Positions 42,226-50,946 of a stretch of 64,000 bases of DNA are shown here, one piece after another (within the stretch, counting starts at the first letter, position 1; each line of letters starts with the position of its first letter). The DNA comes from Hyphomicrobiales bacterium (GTDB lineage Bacteria > Pseudomonadota > Alphaproteobacteria > Rhizobiales > Beijerinckiaceae), in assembly GCA_900470095.1 (NCBI GenBank), contig UBZM01000023.1:124001-188000 (forward strand). Reading direction: 5' to 3'. Made by a program: the position numbers and the translations under genes. The notes below the pieces were generated by a model. The model worked only from the letters and a program-made list of their open reading frames with translations. It had not been told where the DNA came from and ran no database searches.

Positions 42226-42816
42226 TCAAGCCGCGAATGTGCCGTAGGGAACGTTCTCCCGGGCATCACGCAGGGCTGTCGCCCACCAGTGCAATTGCGC
42301 CAGCATGGTCGCCATCGCCTGCTCCGCCTTGGTCGCATCCGATAGCTGCCCCATCTCGTCGAACTGGCACCAGGCATGCGCAAAGCAGACGACGTCGCGA
42401 ACCGTGGCCGCGTGCAATTCGTTGAAGACCTGGCGCAACTGATCGACGGCACGCAAGCCGCCCGAGACGCCGCCATAGGACACGAAGGCGACCGGCTTGC
42501 CGCGCCACTCCGCCCCGACGAGATCGATCAGGAACTTGAGCGGCGCCGGATAGCCGCGGTTATATTCCGGCGTCACCACGATGAAGCCATCGGCGCGCCC
42601 GATGCGCTCCCTGAGCAGGCGCACCGTGGGAGTTTCGCCGCGTGGGTGACGCTTAGGCAGGTCGAGCGTCAGCGGATCGATGACATCGACGACAAAGGGG
42701 CCTTCGCCTTCGATCTGCGACAGCGCCCAGCTGGCCACCCGATCGCAGAGCCGCCCCTCGCGGGTGCTGCCATAAATCAGGGCGAGGTGGATCCTGCGGT
42801 CTAACGGGCGGTGCAT
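42226..42816 (-). CDS. NAD(P)H-dependent FMN reductase
   Basis: A 196-residue flavodoxin-like oxidoreductase. The FMN phosphate loop GSTREGRLCDRVASW and the segment TPEYNRGYPAPLKFLIDLV are family signatures. These enzymes reduce FMN or quinones with NAD(P)H, often in oxidant defence. ATG 42816 starts the domain; an extension to 42840 would enter the regulatory region. It is divergent from soxR with a SoxR box between, so it is very likely a SoxR target activated by redox-cycling compounds. Confidence 0.88.
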   Translation of the reverse strand: MHRPLDRRIHLALIYGSTREGRLCDRVASWALSQIEGEGPFVVDVIDPLTLDLPKRHPRGETPTVRLLRERIGRADGFIVVTPEYNRGYPAPLKFLIDLVGAEWRGKPVAFVSYGGVSGGLRAVDQLRQVFNELHAATVRDVVCFAHAWCQFDEMGQLSDATKAEQAMATMLAQLHWWATALRDARENVPYGTFAA

Positions 42817-42862
42817 TGTCGCGCTCCAGGCTGCTTGCACATCGGAAGCGCAGGGTTATAAA

Positions 42863-42882
42863 ACCTCAAGCAAGGTTAAGGT
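42863..42882. promoter_or_regulatory. SoxR box between soxR and the FMN reductase gene
   Basis: ACCTCAAGCAAGGTTAAGGT is an imperfect palindrome (6 of 8 arm positions) with the CCTCAAG half and 18-base core of known SoxR operators. It lies 10 bases upstream of the soxR start and 47 bases upstream of the reductase start. Confidence 0.75.
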
Positions 42883-42891
42883 CAAGCGCCG

Positions 42892-43353
42892 ATGAGCAAA
42901 GCGGATCACGCCCATTTCTTCGATGAGATGAGCGTCGGCGAGGTGGCCAGGCGCAGCGGGCTCGCAGTCTCCACCATCCATTTTTATGAGGCGAAAGGCT
43001 TGATCCGAAGCGCGCGCAGCAGCGGAAATCAGCGCCGCTATCCGCGCGAGGTTCTGCGGCGCGTGGCGATCATCAAGGTGGCGCAGCGCACGGGCATCCC
43101 GCTGAAGACCATCGGCGACGCCTTCAAGGCCTTGCCATCGGAGCGCACGCCGACGGTGGAGGATTGGTCACGCCTGTCATCGGTCTGGAAAGCCGAACTG
43201 GAGCGTCGGATCGATCGGTTGACGCGGCTGCGCGACCACCTGACCGACTGCATCGGTTGCGGCTGTCTCTCGGTGAAGAGCTGCCCGCTGCACAATCCCT
43301 GGGACCGGCTGGGCGAGCAGGGCGCGGGACCGCGCCTGCTCGACCCCGATTGA
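42892..43353 (+). CDS. soxR: Redox-sensitive transcriptional activator SoxR
   Basis: A 153-residue MerR-family protein. The winged helix is at about residues 13-80 ([25 protein letters not shown]) and the dimerisation helix at 90-118. The 2Fe-2S ligands are Cys120, Cys123, Cys125 and Cys131, the exact CX2CXCX5C arrangement of SoxR. It senses redox-active small molecules through cluster oxidation and activates divergent or nearby genes. As in many non-enteric bacteria there is no soxS; the divergent FMN reductase gene is the probable direct target. Confidence 0.96.
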   Translation: MSKADHAHFFDEMSVGEVARRSGLAVSTIHFYEAKGLIRSARSSGNQRRYPREVLRRVAIIKVAQRTGIPLKTIGDAFKALPSERTPTVEDWSRLSSVWKAELERRIDRLTRLRDHLTDCIGCGCLSVKSCPLHNPWDRLGEQGAGPRLLDPD

Positions 43354-43362
43354 GGCTGCCGG

Positions 43363-44160
43363 TTACGACGCCTTGTGAAGTTGCGAGAGCGGGAACTTGG
43401 CGACGTCTGCCAGCAGCTCGGCAAAACCCTTCGCCTGAAGGGCTGCTGTCGCCTTACCCTTTTCGGCCGTCGCCAGGCTGGCATCGCCTGCCGCGCCGCT
43501 GGGGTTGACGTCCTGCGCCATCCACGCATGCGCATGCAGGCCAGTCGGCCGGAGCCAGGCATATTCGCCCTGCATCTTGATCGTGCTTGGCTCGAAGTGT
43601 CCGGCCTTGCGCATGTCGACGAGATCCGGCCGGAAATGCAGCATCAGCGAGGTCTCGATGTCGCCGGCATGGATGCCGTGATTGGAATCGAGATCGGCAT
43701 AGACGCCTTGGGGCAGACCGAAGGCGCGCCAGGCGGTGGTGACAGCCAGCATGCCGTGGCGCACACGCAGTTCGCGCGCGACCACCTTCATCGGGTCGAT
43801 ATTGCCGCCATGCGAGGTGACGATGACGATCTTGCGCAGGCCGGCGCGCCGTACGCTTTCGCCGATCTCGAGCCAGCTCTGCGTCGCGCTCTCCCAGGAC
43901 AGGGTCAGCGTGCCCGGCGAATGCAGATGCTCGTTCGACTTGCAGATCGGCAGCGTCGGCAGCACCAGCACATCGAGATTGGCGGGCACCAGCGGCATCG
44001 CCTCGGCCAGCATCGAATTCATGATGGTGGTGTCGACCGAGACGGGCAGATGCGGCCCGTGCTGCTCGATGGCCGCCAGCGGCAGCACCGCCACGGTCTT
44101 GTCGGGCGACAGCCCCTCGAAATCGGTGGTCTTCAGGTCGCCCCAGAAACGCGCGCTCAT
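43363..44160 (-). CDS. Creatininase-family amidohydrolase
   Basis: A 265-residue protein. Metal ligands are recognisable: Glu32 and His34 in EQHGPHLP, Asp43 in SVDTT, the VTSHGGN loop and Glu in HAGDIETSLM. The family covers creatinine, F420-precursor and cyclic or small-amide hydrolases; substrate is not predictable. It lies 25 bases downstream of the FAD oxidase gene on the minus strand, so the two probably form one operon, and they are divergent from the NMT1-type transporter. Cleavage of a heterocyclic amide before or after oxidation is a plausible role (inference). Confidence 0.85.
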   Translation of the reverse strand: MSARFWGDLKTTDFEGLSPDKTVAVLPLAAIEQHGPHLPVSVDTTIMNSMLAEAMPLVPANLDVLVLPTLPICKSNEHLHSPGTLTLSWESATQSWLEIGESVRRAGLRKIVIVTSHGGNIDPMKVVARELRVRHGMLAVTTAWRAFGLPQGVYADLDSNHGIHAGDIETSLMLHFRPDLVDMRKAGHFEPSTIKMQGEYAWLRPTGLHAHAWMAQDVNPSGAAGDASLATAEKGKATAALQAKGFAELLADVAKFPLSQLHKAS

Positions 44161-44185
44161 CGCTCAATCAGTCCTTGTCTGCTCG

Positions 44186-45577
44186 TCATTCCGCCGCCTG
44201 TGCGGCATCGGCTTGCCAGTTCAACAGCTTGCCAGGGTTCATCAGTCCTTGCGGATCGGCGATCCGCTTGAACTCGGGTTGCGGCGCATCGACCTTTTTC
44301 CAGCCGGCATTGTTCAGGACCCAGCTATGGGGGTTCGATGCCTGGATGCCTGCCGCTTCGGCCTGCGCCATGATCTCGTGCAGGCGCTCGGCCGTGGTGA
44401 AGCGCACCAGCGGCAAGCTGGAATGGTAGACCTTGCCCTGCCTGCGCTGGAACTCGATGTGGAAGAGCACATCGTCGTGGAAATGCGTCTCGGCCCAGGC
44501 CAGCAGTTCAAGGTTGCGGACGGGCGGGAAGCGCAGCTGCAGATAGGTGATGTCGGGGTCGACCTTCAGCGCATGCAGCGTGGTGTGGTTCCAGGTGTAT
44601 TCGTAGAGCGGGCCGGGCGCGCCCTTCTCGCGATGCTCTCCGAACGCCGCGGCGCGGGCTTCCGTCGCTCCGCGCACAAAGGTGACCGTCCCGCCCATCT
44701 CGGCAATCAACCGATCGAGCTCGTCGCCCTGCGGCTCGGACACCATCAGGATGGCAAAGGCCTTGTTCTCGCCCAGCCAGGGGGCGAGCCGGCGCAAATA
44801 CGGGGCAATGCGCGGATCGTGGATGCTGATCAGCTTCTTGGCGATGCCGTCGCATTCGGTGAAGGCCTGGCCGAAGGCGGCCGCCTGGCCCAAGGTATCG
44901 AAGGTCGCGATCCGTTCCGCCCATGCATGGGCGGGCGCCAGTGGCACCTCGACCTCGGTGATGATGCCGTTGACGCCATAGGCGTGCATGACCTTGAGGA
45001 TGTCCTTGCCGCGCAGCTCGATCAGCCGTGGCTCGGGCTCGACGGTCATGACTTCGACAGCGATGACCGCGCCTGGATTGTCGATCTGCCCCCAGGTGCA
45101 GGAACCGGCGCCGGCAGCTCCGCCGGCGATGAAGCCGCCGAGCGTTGCCTGTGCCCGGGTCGAGGGATGCATGCGCAGCTCCTGCCCGAGCGGGGCAAGC
45201 GCCTTGTCGATATCGAGCATGTTCGCGCCGGCCTCGAACCGGCCCGCGCCGAGCGTGGTCGAGACCACGCGGTTGAAACGGGTCAGGTTGAGCACGACGC
45301 CGCCTTCGAGCGGTACGGCCTGGCCGTAATTGCCGGTGCCGCCGCCGCGAACCGTCAGCGGCACGCGATGGCGCGCGCAGGCCGAGGCGACGCGACGAAC
45401 CTCGTGCTTGGTCTTCGGCAGGATCACGAGCTCAGCCTGCTTGCCCTCGAGATCCGGCTTCAGCACGGGCGAGAACCAGAAGAAGTCGCGGCTATGCATC
45501 CTGAGCGACGGCGCGTCGTCATAGATCGTCAGATCTGCGAGTTCGGCGCGAAGTGCGGAGAGGGCAGGGCTGGTCAT
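44186..45577 (-). CDS. FAD-binding oxidoreductase A (GlcD/VAO type)
   Basis: A 463-residue flavoprotein of the VAO/PCMH superfamily. The FAD-binding core is PLTVRGGGTGNYGQAVPLEGGVVL (residues ~70-95) and LRMHPSTRAQATLGGFIAGGAAGAGSCTWG. The C-terminal FAD-oxidase domain ends with DPQGLMNPGKLLNW. It oxidises a hydroxy acid or related substrate. It is a clear paralogue of the gene at 48673: both share TGNYGQAVPLEGGV, ELRMHPST and PLYEYTWNHTTL. ATG 45577 starts the recognisable domain; the much longer open frame upstream is antisense to the transporter gene. Confidence 0.88.
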   Translation of the reverse strand: MTSPALSALRAELADLTIYDDAPSLRMHSRDFFWFSPVLKPDLEGKQAELVILPKTKHEVRRVASACARHRVPLTVRGGGTGNYGQAVPLEGGVVLNLTRFNRVVSTTLGAGRFEAGANMLDIDKALAPLGQELRMHPSTRAQATLGGFIAGGAAGAGSCTWGQIDNPGAVIAVEVMTVEPEPRLIELRGKDILKVMHAYGVNGIITEVEVPLAPAHAWAERIATFDTLGQAAAFGQAFTECDGIAKKLISIHDPRIAPYLRRLAPWLGENKAFAILMVSEPQGDELDRLIAEMGGTVTFVRGATEARAAAFGEHREKGAPGPLYEYTWNHTTLHALKVDPDITYLQLRFPPVRNLELLAWAETHFHDDVLFHIEFQRRQGKVYHSSLPLVRFTTAERLHEIMAQAEAAGIQASNPHSWVLNNAGWKKVDAPQPEFKRIADPQGLMNPGKLLNWQADAAQAAE

Positions 45578-45701
45578 GCTGATCTCGGATTCCGTGGATG
45601 GCGCCACCATAGCCGGAAGTGAGGGCGGAGGAAGCCGCGCCGCCGCATGGCGCCGTCGCGGCTGTTGATCAATTCGGGCGTTGCAGTTCTGGCGAGGAAT
45701 T

Positions 45702-45713
45702 GGGCAAATGCCC
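45702..45713. promoter_or_regulatory. Short palindrome upstream of the NMT1-type operon
   Basis: GGGCAAATGCCC: arms GGGCA/TGCCC with an AA centre, 52 bases upstream of the -24 element. It is a candidate half of an enhancer or operator site, but does not match NtrC consensus. Confidence 0.3.
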
Positions 45714-45764
45714 GATCTCTGTGCGTAATAATGCGATGCCGGATTTCCAGCGCGCCTGCCAGCG

Positions 45765-45780
45765 TGGCATATATGTTGCT
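45765..45780 (+). promoter_or_regulatory. Sigma-54 promoter for the NMT1-type ABC operon
   Basis: TGGCATATATGTTGCT differs from the RpoN consensus TGGCAC-N5-TTGCW at one base and keeps GG and GC at exact spacing. The transcript would start near 45791, about 50 bases before the start codon at 45842. Confidence 0.75.
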
Positions 45781-45841
45781 CGCTGGTGGCCACAGCGCGG
45801 CGCGGACGCCGCTGGCTAGCCTGTTCCTGGAGGTCCGTTCC

Positions 45842-46870
45842 ATGACGATGAAGTATCGCGTGAGCCGTCGCGCTGCGCTCGGCCTGATCGGCGGCTCGGC
45901 CGCTTCCGCCCTGATCCCGGTTCCCGGAGCCAGGGTCAGCGCCCAGACGCTGGACAAGGTCAGCTACCAGACGAACTGGCGGGCCCAGGGCGAACATGGC
46001 GGCTTCTATCTCGCCCTCGCCAACGGCATCTACAAGAAATACGGCATCGATGCCGACATCCGCATGGGCGGCCCGCAGCAGAACCCGTCGCAGCTCCTGC
46101 TGGGTGGCCGGGTCGACATGATCATGTCGAACTCGTTCGAGGCGATCCGCTATGCGCAGGAGAACCTGCCCTTCATCTGCATCGCCTCGATCTTCCAGAA
46201 GGATCCGCAGGTCCTGATCTCGCATCCAGGCCAAGGCAACGACACGCTGGCTGCCCTCAAGGGCAAGCCGATCCTGGTCGGCGCCGGCGGACGCACCAGC
46301 TTCTGGCCCTTCCTGAAGGCGAAATTCGGTTTCACCGACGAGCAGATCAGGCCCTACACTTTCAACATGGCGCCCTTCCTGGCGGACAAGACGATCTCGC
46401 AGCAGGGCTTCCTGTCCTCCGAGCCCTTCGCGATCCGCAAGGCCGGGGTGAACCCGGTCGTGCACCTGCTCGCCGATTCCGGCTTCGGCAACTACAACAC
46501 GACCATCAACATCTCGAAGAAGATGGTCGCCGAGAAGAAGGATGTGGTGCAGCGCTTCGTCACCGCCACTCTCGAGGGCTGGGCCGAATACATGAAGGGC
46601 GGCCCAGCGATCGAGGCGGCCAACGCGCTGATCCTCAAGGACAATCCCGACATGGACGGCGAGAAGCTCGCCTATGCCCGCCAGGTCATGAACGAGAACG
46701 GCATCGTGCTCTCGGGCGATGCGCTGACGCTTGGCATCGGCGCGATGACCGATGCCCGCTGGGCCGATTTCTACAAGATGATGACGGAAGCGGGCGTCTT
46801 CCCTGCTGGCATCGACATCAAGAAGGCCTATAGCCTCGAGTTCATCAACAAGGGCGTCGGCAAGGCGTAG
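45842..46870 (+). CDS. NMT1/THI5-type ABC substrate-binding protein
   Basis: A 342-residue periplasmic protein with a twin-arginine-like signal (SRRAALGLIGGSAASALIPV, cleavage near residue 36). The mature part begins KVSYQTNWRAQGEHGGFYLALANGIYKKYGID, typical of NMT1/THI5-like SBPs that bind pyrimidines, thiamine precursors, riboflavin or aromatic/sulfonate ligands. GGAGG lies eight bases before ATG 45842. It heads the operon SBP-ATPase-permease-FAD oxidase behind a sigma-54 promoter. An N-heterocyclic ligand would fit with creatininase and flavin oxidase neighbours (inference). Confidence 0.88.
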   Translation: MTMKYRVSRRAALGLIGGSAASALIPVPGARVSAQTLDKVSYQTNWRAQGEHGGFYLALANGIYKKYGIDADIRMGGPQQNPSQLLLGGRVDMIMSNSFEAIRYAQENLPFICIASIFQKDPQVLISHPGQGNDTLAALKGKPILVGAGGRTSFWPFLKAKFGFTDEQIRPYTFNMAPFLADKTISQQGFLSSEPFAIRKAGVNPVVHLLADSGFGNYNTTINISKKMVAEKKDVVQRFVTATLEGWAEYMKGGPAIEAANALILKDNPDMDGEKLAYARQVMNENGIVLSGDALTLGIGAMTDARWADFYKMMTEAGVFPAGIDIKKAYSLEFINKGVGKA

Positions 46871-46955
46871 GCGGCTTCCGCCCTTCATGGACCCCGGGTC
46901 GGCGCGGCGGCGCCGATCCGTCCGGGATGGCCGGAAGACGTTCGACAGCAGCAAG

Positions 46956-47783
46956 ATGGATCATCAGGCTTTGGACACAGCCTATCTGAGCAGACCTCAT
47001 GTCGAAGGCAGCGGCGCCAAGCCGCTCGTTTCAGTCCGGCATGTCTCGAAGCAGTTCGCCAACGGCACATTGGCCGTGCGCGACGTCAATCTCGACCTTG
47101 GCACGGGCGAATTCATCAGCCTGCTCGGCCCCTCGGGGTGCGGCAAGTCGACCTTGCTGCGGATGATCGCGGGCCTGGGCGCGCCATCGACGGGCACTAT
47201 CGACTGGCCGACGACGAGCCATGACGCCTCCGGCAAGCCGGAGCGCGATCTCGGCTTCGTCTTCCAGGACCCGACATTGATGCCCTGGGCGAATGCCCTG
47301 TCCAACGTGATGATGCCGCTCATCCTCAAGCATGTGCCGAAGCGCGAGGCCGAGGCACGCTCGGCCGAGATGCTGGCGCTGGTCGGGTTGAAGGGCTTCG
47401 AGAAATCCTATCCGCGCGAGCTCTCCGGCGGCATGAAGATGCGCGTCTCGATCGCCCGCGCGCTGGTGATGCGGCCAAAGATCCTGCTCATGGACGAGCC
47501 TTTCGCGGCGCTGGACGAGATCACGCGTCACCGGCTCAATGACGATCTGCTCGAGCTCTGGTGGAAGACGAAGTTCACCGCCGTCTTCGTTACGCATTCG
47601 GTGTTCGAGTCGGTTTACCTGTCGAAGCGCATCGTCGTCATGGCGGCCCGCCCCGGGCGCGTCATGGCCGATCTCGACGTCGATGCTCCCTATCCGCGCG
47701 ACGAGCTGTTCCGCACCTCGGCGGATTACGCGCATCTGTGCCGTGTCGTTTCCGGCAAGCTCAAGGAGGCGATCGGCTCATGA
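46956..47783 (+). CDS. ABC transporter ATPase (NitT/TauT type)
   Basis: A 275-residue ATPase of the SsuB/TauB group. Walker A is GPSGCGKST at residues 58-66, the Q-loop is in FVFQDPTLMPW, the signature is LSGGMKMRVSIARAL and Walker B is ILLMDEPFAALDE; the switch His is in VFVTHSVFESVYL. It powers uptake with the downstream permease. ATG 46956 was chosen for length although its ribosome-binding site is weak; an upstream in-frame ATG is at 46887. The stop overlaps the permease start (ATGA). Confidence 0.92.
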   Translation: MDHQALDTAYLSRPHVEGSGAKPLVSVRHVSKQFANGTLAVRDVNLDLGTGEFISLLGPSGCGKSTLLRMIAGLGAPSTGTIDWPTTSHDASGKPERDLGFVFQDPTLMPWANALSNVMMPLILKHVPKREAEARSAEMLALVGLKGFEKSYPRELSGGMKMRVSIARALVMRPKILLMDEPFAALDEITRHRLNDDLLELWWKTKFTAVFVTHSVFESVYLSKRIVVMAARPGRVMADLDVDAPYPRDELFRTSADYAHLCRVVSGKLKEAIGS

Positions 47784-48670
47784 GCGCGCCGTCCCTGGAT
47801 ACCACCATGCCGCATGTGCCCCATGACGGGACCGATGCGGAAGCGCGCCCGATCTTCGCGGCCGAACCCCGCATCCTCGGCCTGCCCGCCAGCGCCTGGC
47901 CCCGCATCCTGGCGCCGATCGCGGTTGGCGTGCTGGCGCTTGGCCTGTGGGAGTTCCTCGTCCGCTGGAAGGAAATCCCACCCTATATCCTGCCTGGGCC
48001 GGTGCTGATCGGGCAAACGCTGATCGCCGACTGGGGCACGCTTTCGGGCTCGCTCTGGATCACGCTGCGCATCACCTTCATGGCGCTCTTCGCGGCCGTG
48101 GTCGTCGGCGTCACGCTGGCCGTGCTCTTCACACAGTCGAAATGGCTGGAGATGTCGCTCCTGCCCTATGCGGTGGTCCTCCAGGTCACGCCGATCGTCG
48201 CGATCGCGCCGCTGATCATCATCTGGGCCGGCGACATCAACCTGTCGCTGCTGATCTGCGCCTGGATCGTCGCCTTCTTCCCGATCCTGTCGAACACGAT
48301 CCTCGGGCTGAATTCGGCCGATCACAACCTGATCAACTTCTTCCAGCTCTATGGCGCGACGCGCTGGCAGACGATGCGCTATCTCAAACTGCCGGCGGCT
48401 TTGCCTTACTTCCTGGCGGGCCTGAAGATCTCCGGCGGTCTTGCCCTGATCGGCGCGGTGGTGGCGGAGTTCGTTGCCGGAACGGGTGGAAGCGAGTCGG
48501 GCCTCGCCTATCGCATCCTCGAGGCCGGTTATCAGCTCAAGATTCCGCGGGTCTTCGCCGCCCTGATCATGATCTCGCTCTCGGGCATCGCGATCTTCCT
48601 GGTGACGAGCTGGATTTCGCATCTGCTGTTGCGGCGCTGGCATGAAAGCGCGCTGAAGCGGGAGAATTGA
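47780..48670 (+). CDS. ABC transporter permease (NitT/TauT type)
   Basis: A 296-residue permease of the SsuC/TauC family with a 50-residue cytoplasmic N-terminus and about six membrane segments. The EAA loop is LINFFQLYGATRWQTMRYLKLPAALPYFLAGLK. ATG 47780 overlaps the ATPase stop by four bases, and the gene ends two bases before the start of the FAD oxidase. The transport module here is complete (SBP, ATPase, permease), in contrast to the two opp modules. Confidence 0.92.
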   Translation: MSAPSLDTTMPHVPHDGTDAEARPIFAAEPRILGLPASAWPRILAPIAVGVLALGLWEFLVRWKEIPPYILPGPVLIGQTLIADWGTLSGSLWITLRITFMALFAAVVVGVTLAVLFTQSKWLEMSLLPYAVVLQVTPIVAIAPLIIIWAGDINLSLLICAWIVAFFPILSNTILGLNSADHNLINFFQLYGATRWQTMRYLKLPAALPYFLAGLKISGGLALIGAVVAEFVAGTGGSESGLAYRILEAGYQLKIPRVFAALIMISLSGIAIFLVTSWISHLLLRRWHESALKREN

Positions 48671-48672
48671 GC

Positions 48673-50058
48673 ATGAACGCCGTGCCGGACCGCAAGCCGA
48701 GGGCGGTTCAGCCTGCGCGCTACGATATCGCGGGCTTCAAGACCGATATCGCCGACATCCCGCTGATCGACGAGCCCCAGGTCGTGCGCAAGCGCTCGCG
48801 CGACTTCTTCTGGTACTCGCCGATCCTCAATGCCGAACTGGCGAACAAGTCGGCCGACATCATCGTCTGTCCGCGCGACGAGGCCGATGTGGTGCGCGTT
48901 GCGGCGACCTGTGCCAGGCGACGCATCCCGCTGACGGTGCGTGCTGCCGGAACCGGCAATTACGGTCAGGCCGTGCCGCTCGAAGGCGGCGTCCTGCTCG
49001 ATATCACTGCACTGACCGCGATCGAGTGGCAGAAGCCCGGCGCGATCCGCGTCCAGGCCGGCGCCAGGTTGCTCGATATCGACATGGCGACCCGGCCGTC
49101 CGGCTACGAATTGCGCATGCATCCCTCGACCAAACGGTCGGCGACTGTCGGCGGCTTCGTCGCGGGCGGCTCGGGCGGCGTTGGCTCCGTGACCTATGGT
49201 GGCTTGCGCGAACCGGGCAATATCCTGGCGGCCCGCGTCGTCACGGTGGAGGCGGAGCCGCGCATTCTCGAACTGCGCGACGACGCGGCCCAGAAGGTCA
49301 ACCGAGCCTACGGCACGACGGGCATCATCACCGCGCTTGAAATGCCACTGGCACCGGCCTGGCCGTGGATCGACGTCATCGTCGCCTTCGACGATTACAT
49401 GGAGGCGTTTCAGGCCGGCTATGACGTCGCGCTGGCGGACGGTGTGGTCAAGAAGCTGGTGACGCCGATCTCATCGCCGATTCCGTCTTATTTCGGCGCG
49501 TTGAAGCAGCATTGCCCCGCAGGCAAGAGCATCCTGATCTGCATGATCGCGGAGGCTTCGCTCGGCCCGTTCAAGGCGATCATCGGTGCGCGCGGAACGG
49601 TGACCTATGAGGCGCCCTCGGAGGAGGGGCCGGGCACGGTGCCGCTCTATGAGTACACCTGGAACCACACGACGCTGCAATGGCTGAAGAGCGATCGCTC
49701 GATCACCTATCTACAGTGCCTGTTCCCGCATGACCGGCTGGTCGCGAGCGCCCACGAGATGATCGCGCGCTTCCCGGACGAGGTGCTGCCTCATCACGAA
49801 TTCATCCGCTTCGGCGGACGTGTGACCGCGAGTGCCCTGCCGATCCTGCGCTACACGACTCCGGAGCGGCTGAACGAGATCATCGCGCTGCATGAGGAGG
49901 CGGGCGTGATGATCGCGAACCCGCATGTCGTCTCGCTCGAAGGCGGCAGCCGCCACAAGCGCGCCGATGCCGACCAGCTCGGCTTCAAGCACGAGGTCGA
50001 TCCCTACGGGCTGCTGAACCCCGGCAAGATGGACAGTTTTGTCGCGAAACTCGGCTGA
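48673..50058 (+). CDS. FAD-binding oxidoreductase B (GlcD/VAO type)
   Basis: A 461-residue paralogue of oxidase A at 44186. FAD-binding segments PLTVRAAGTGNYGQAVPLEGGV and ELRMHPSTKRSATVGGFVAGGSGGVGSVTYG are shared, as is PLYEYTWNHTTLQWL in the substrate domain. It ends DPYGLLNPGKMDSF. GGGAG precedes ATG 48673. Being the last gene of the transporter operon, it probably oxidises the imported compound or an early intermediate, possibly as a second subunit or isoenzyme of oxidase A on the opposite side of the divergent promoter. Confidence 0.88.
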   Translation: MNAVPDRKPRAVQPARYDIAGFKTDIADIPLIDEPQVVRKRSRDFFWYSPILNAELANKSADIIVCPRDEADVVRVAATCARRRIPLTVRAAGTGNYGQAVPLEGGVLLDITALTAIEWQKPGAIRVQAGARLLDIDMATRPSGYELRMHPSTKRSATVGGFVAGGSGGVGSVTYGGLREPGNILAARVVTVEAEPRILELRDDAAQKVNRAYGTTGIITALEMPLAPAWPWIDVIVAFDDYMEAFQAGYDVALADGVVKKLVTPISSPIPSYFGALKQHCPAGKSILICMIAEASLGPFKAIIGARGTVTYEAPSEEGPGTVPLYEYTWNHTTLQWLKSDRSITYLQCLFPHDRLVASAHEMIARFPDEVLPHHEFIRFGGRVTASALPILRYTTPERLNEIIALHEEAGVMIANPHVVSLEGGSRHKRADADQLGFKHEVDPYGLLNPGKMDSFVAKLG

Positions 50059-50946
50059 TCAGGCGAAGAAGGCGAGCTTCTCGTCCACCGGGAGCGCATC
50101 GATCTTGCGCAACTCGACCTCCGACGTCGTCGCAGCGCCCCTGGGCTTCGGCGCAGGCCCTGTGACCGCAACCTCGGGGGCTTCCGCGAAGACGAGGTCT
50201 TCCTCCATCATCTGAACCGTGCTGAGCCGCCGGTGATTGGTGGCTCTCGTTCGGATGCGCGGGGTCTCGTGCAGGGTGGAGCGCGGCTTGTCGTCGATCT
50301 CGACGATCTCGATGTCGTCATAGGTCGAGAGCGGAACGGCTTCGCGCAGATCAAGCGTCTTGGCGGGCATCGGGGCCGCCGTGATCCGGCTGGTGTCGGG
50401 GGCGACATGCATGCTGCCGGCGATGGCCCGCAGGCTGCTGTCGAGCATCGCAATCGTGTCGGCGATCTTGCCGATCTGCTGCGCGGTGCCCTCGACAACG
50501 GCGCTTGCCGCATAGATTTCCGTCGCCCGCCGATCGAGCAGGTCGCACATCACTTCCGCCGCGCCGCTCTCGCGCAGGCCCCAGGCAGCCTCCTGGATGC
50601 TCTCCGTTGCGCCGATGATGCTGCCGGCCGCGGTCTCGATCCGTGCAGCGAGGCGCGAAGACGGCTCGCCGGCCTTGCCGCTGATCCGTTCCAGATCGCT
50701 GCGCAGATCCATGATCAGCGCGATGGCCTCGCTCACATCCGGCCCGCTCGAAGCCGGAGCGGTGGAGACGCCCATGGCATACTGCAGCCTGTCGATGGCG
50801 GCCAGCACCTGAGCGGTGTCTGCCTGCCGGTTTCGCTTGGCGTGCTCGGCCATGAACCAGCGCCCACGCGCGGTCTCCATCACTGCCGCGGCGATAGCCT
50901 CGTAGTCGGTCTCGCTCAGCGGTGTCAGCGAACGCGCGTCGCCCAT
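50059..50946 (-). CDS. Conserved hypothetical protein (rhizobial, helical)
   Basis: A 295-residue protein starting MGDARSLTPLSETDYEAI with an AGCAGG site. The first ~40 residues (YEAIAAAVMETARGRWFMAEHAKRNR) are strongly patterned and look conserved. Residues ~75-190 are long amphipathic helices (DLRSDLERISGKAG, IIGATESIQEAAWGLRE, VVEGTAQQIGKIADTIAMLD) resembling four-helix CheZ-like bundles. The C-terminal third is disordered and charged, with a final segment LRKIDALPVDEKLAFFA. I recognise it as a recurring alphaproteobacterial protein without known function; the CheZ resemblance is only a hunch. Divergent from the mla operon and convergent with oxidase B. Confidence 0.65.
   Translation of the reverse strand: MGDARSLTPLSETDYEAIAAAVMETARGRWFMAEHAKRNRQADTAQVLAAIDRLQYAMGVSTAPASSGPDVSEAIALIMDLRSDLERISGKAGEPSSRLAARIETAAGSIIGATESIQEAAWGLRESGAAEVMCDLLDRRATEIYAASAVVEGTAQQIGKIADTIAMLDSSLRAIAGSMHVAPDTSRITAAPMPAKTLDLREAVPLSTYDDIEIVEIDDKPRSTLHETPRIRTRATNHRRLSTVQMMEEDLVFAEAPEVAVTGPAPKPRGAATTSEVELRKIDALPVDEKLAFFA

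Noticed and set aside
44186-46954. A 922-codon minus-strand open frame covering oxidase A and the NMT1 SBP gene.
   Set aside because: Only its last ~463 codons (from ATG 45577) encode a domain. The rest is antisense to the Tat-exported SBP, which has a good ribosome-binding site and clear family match.
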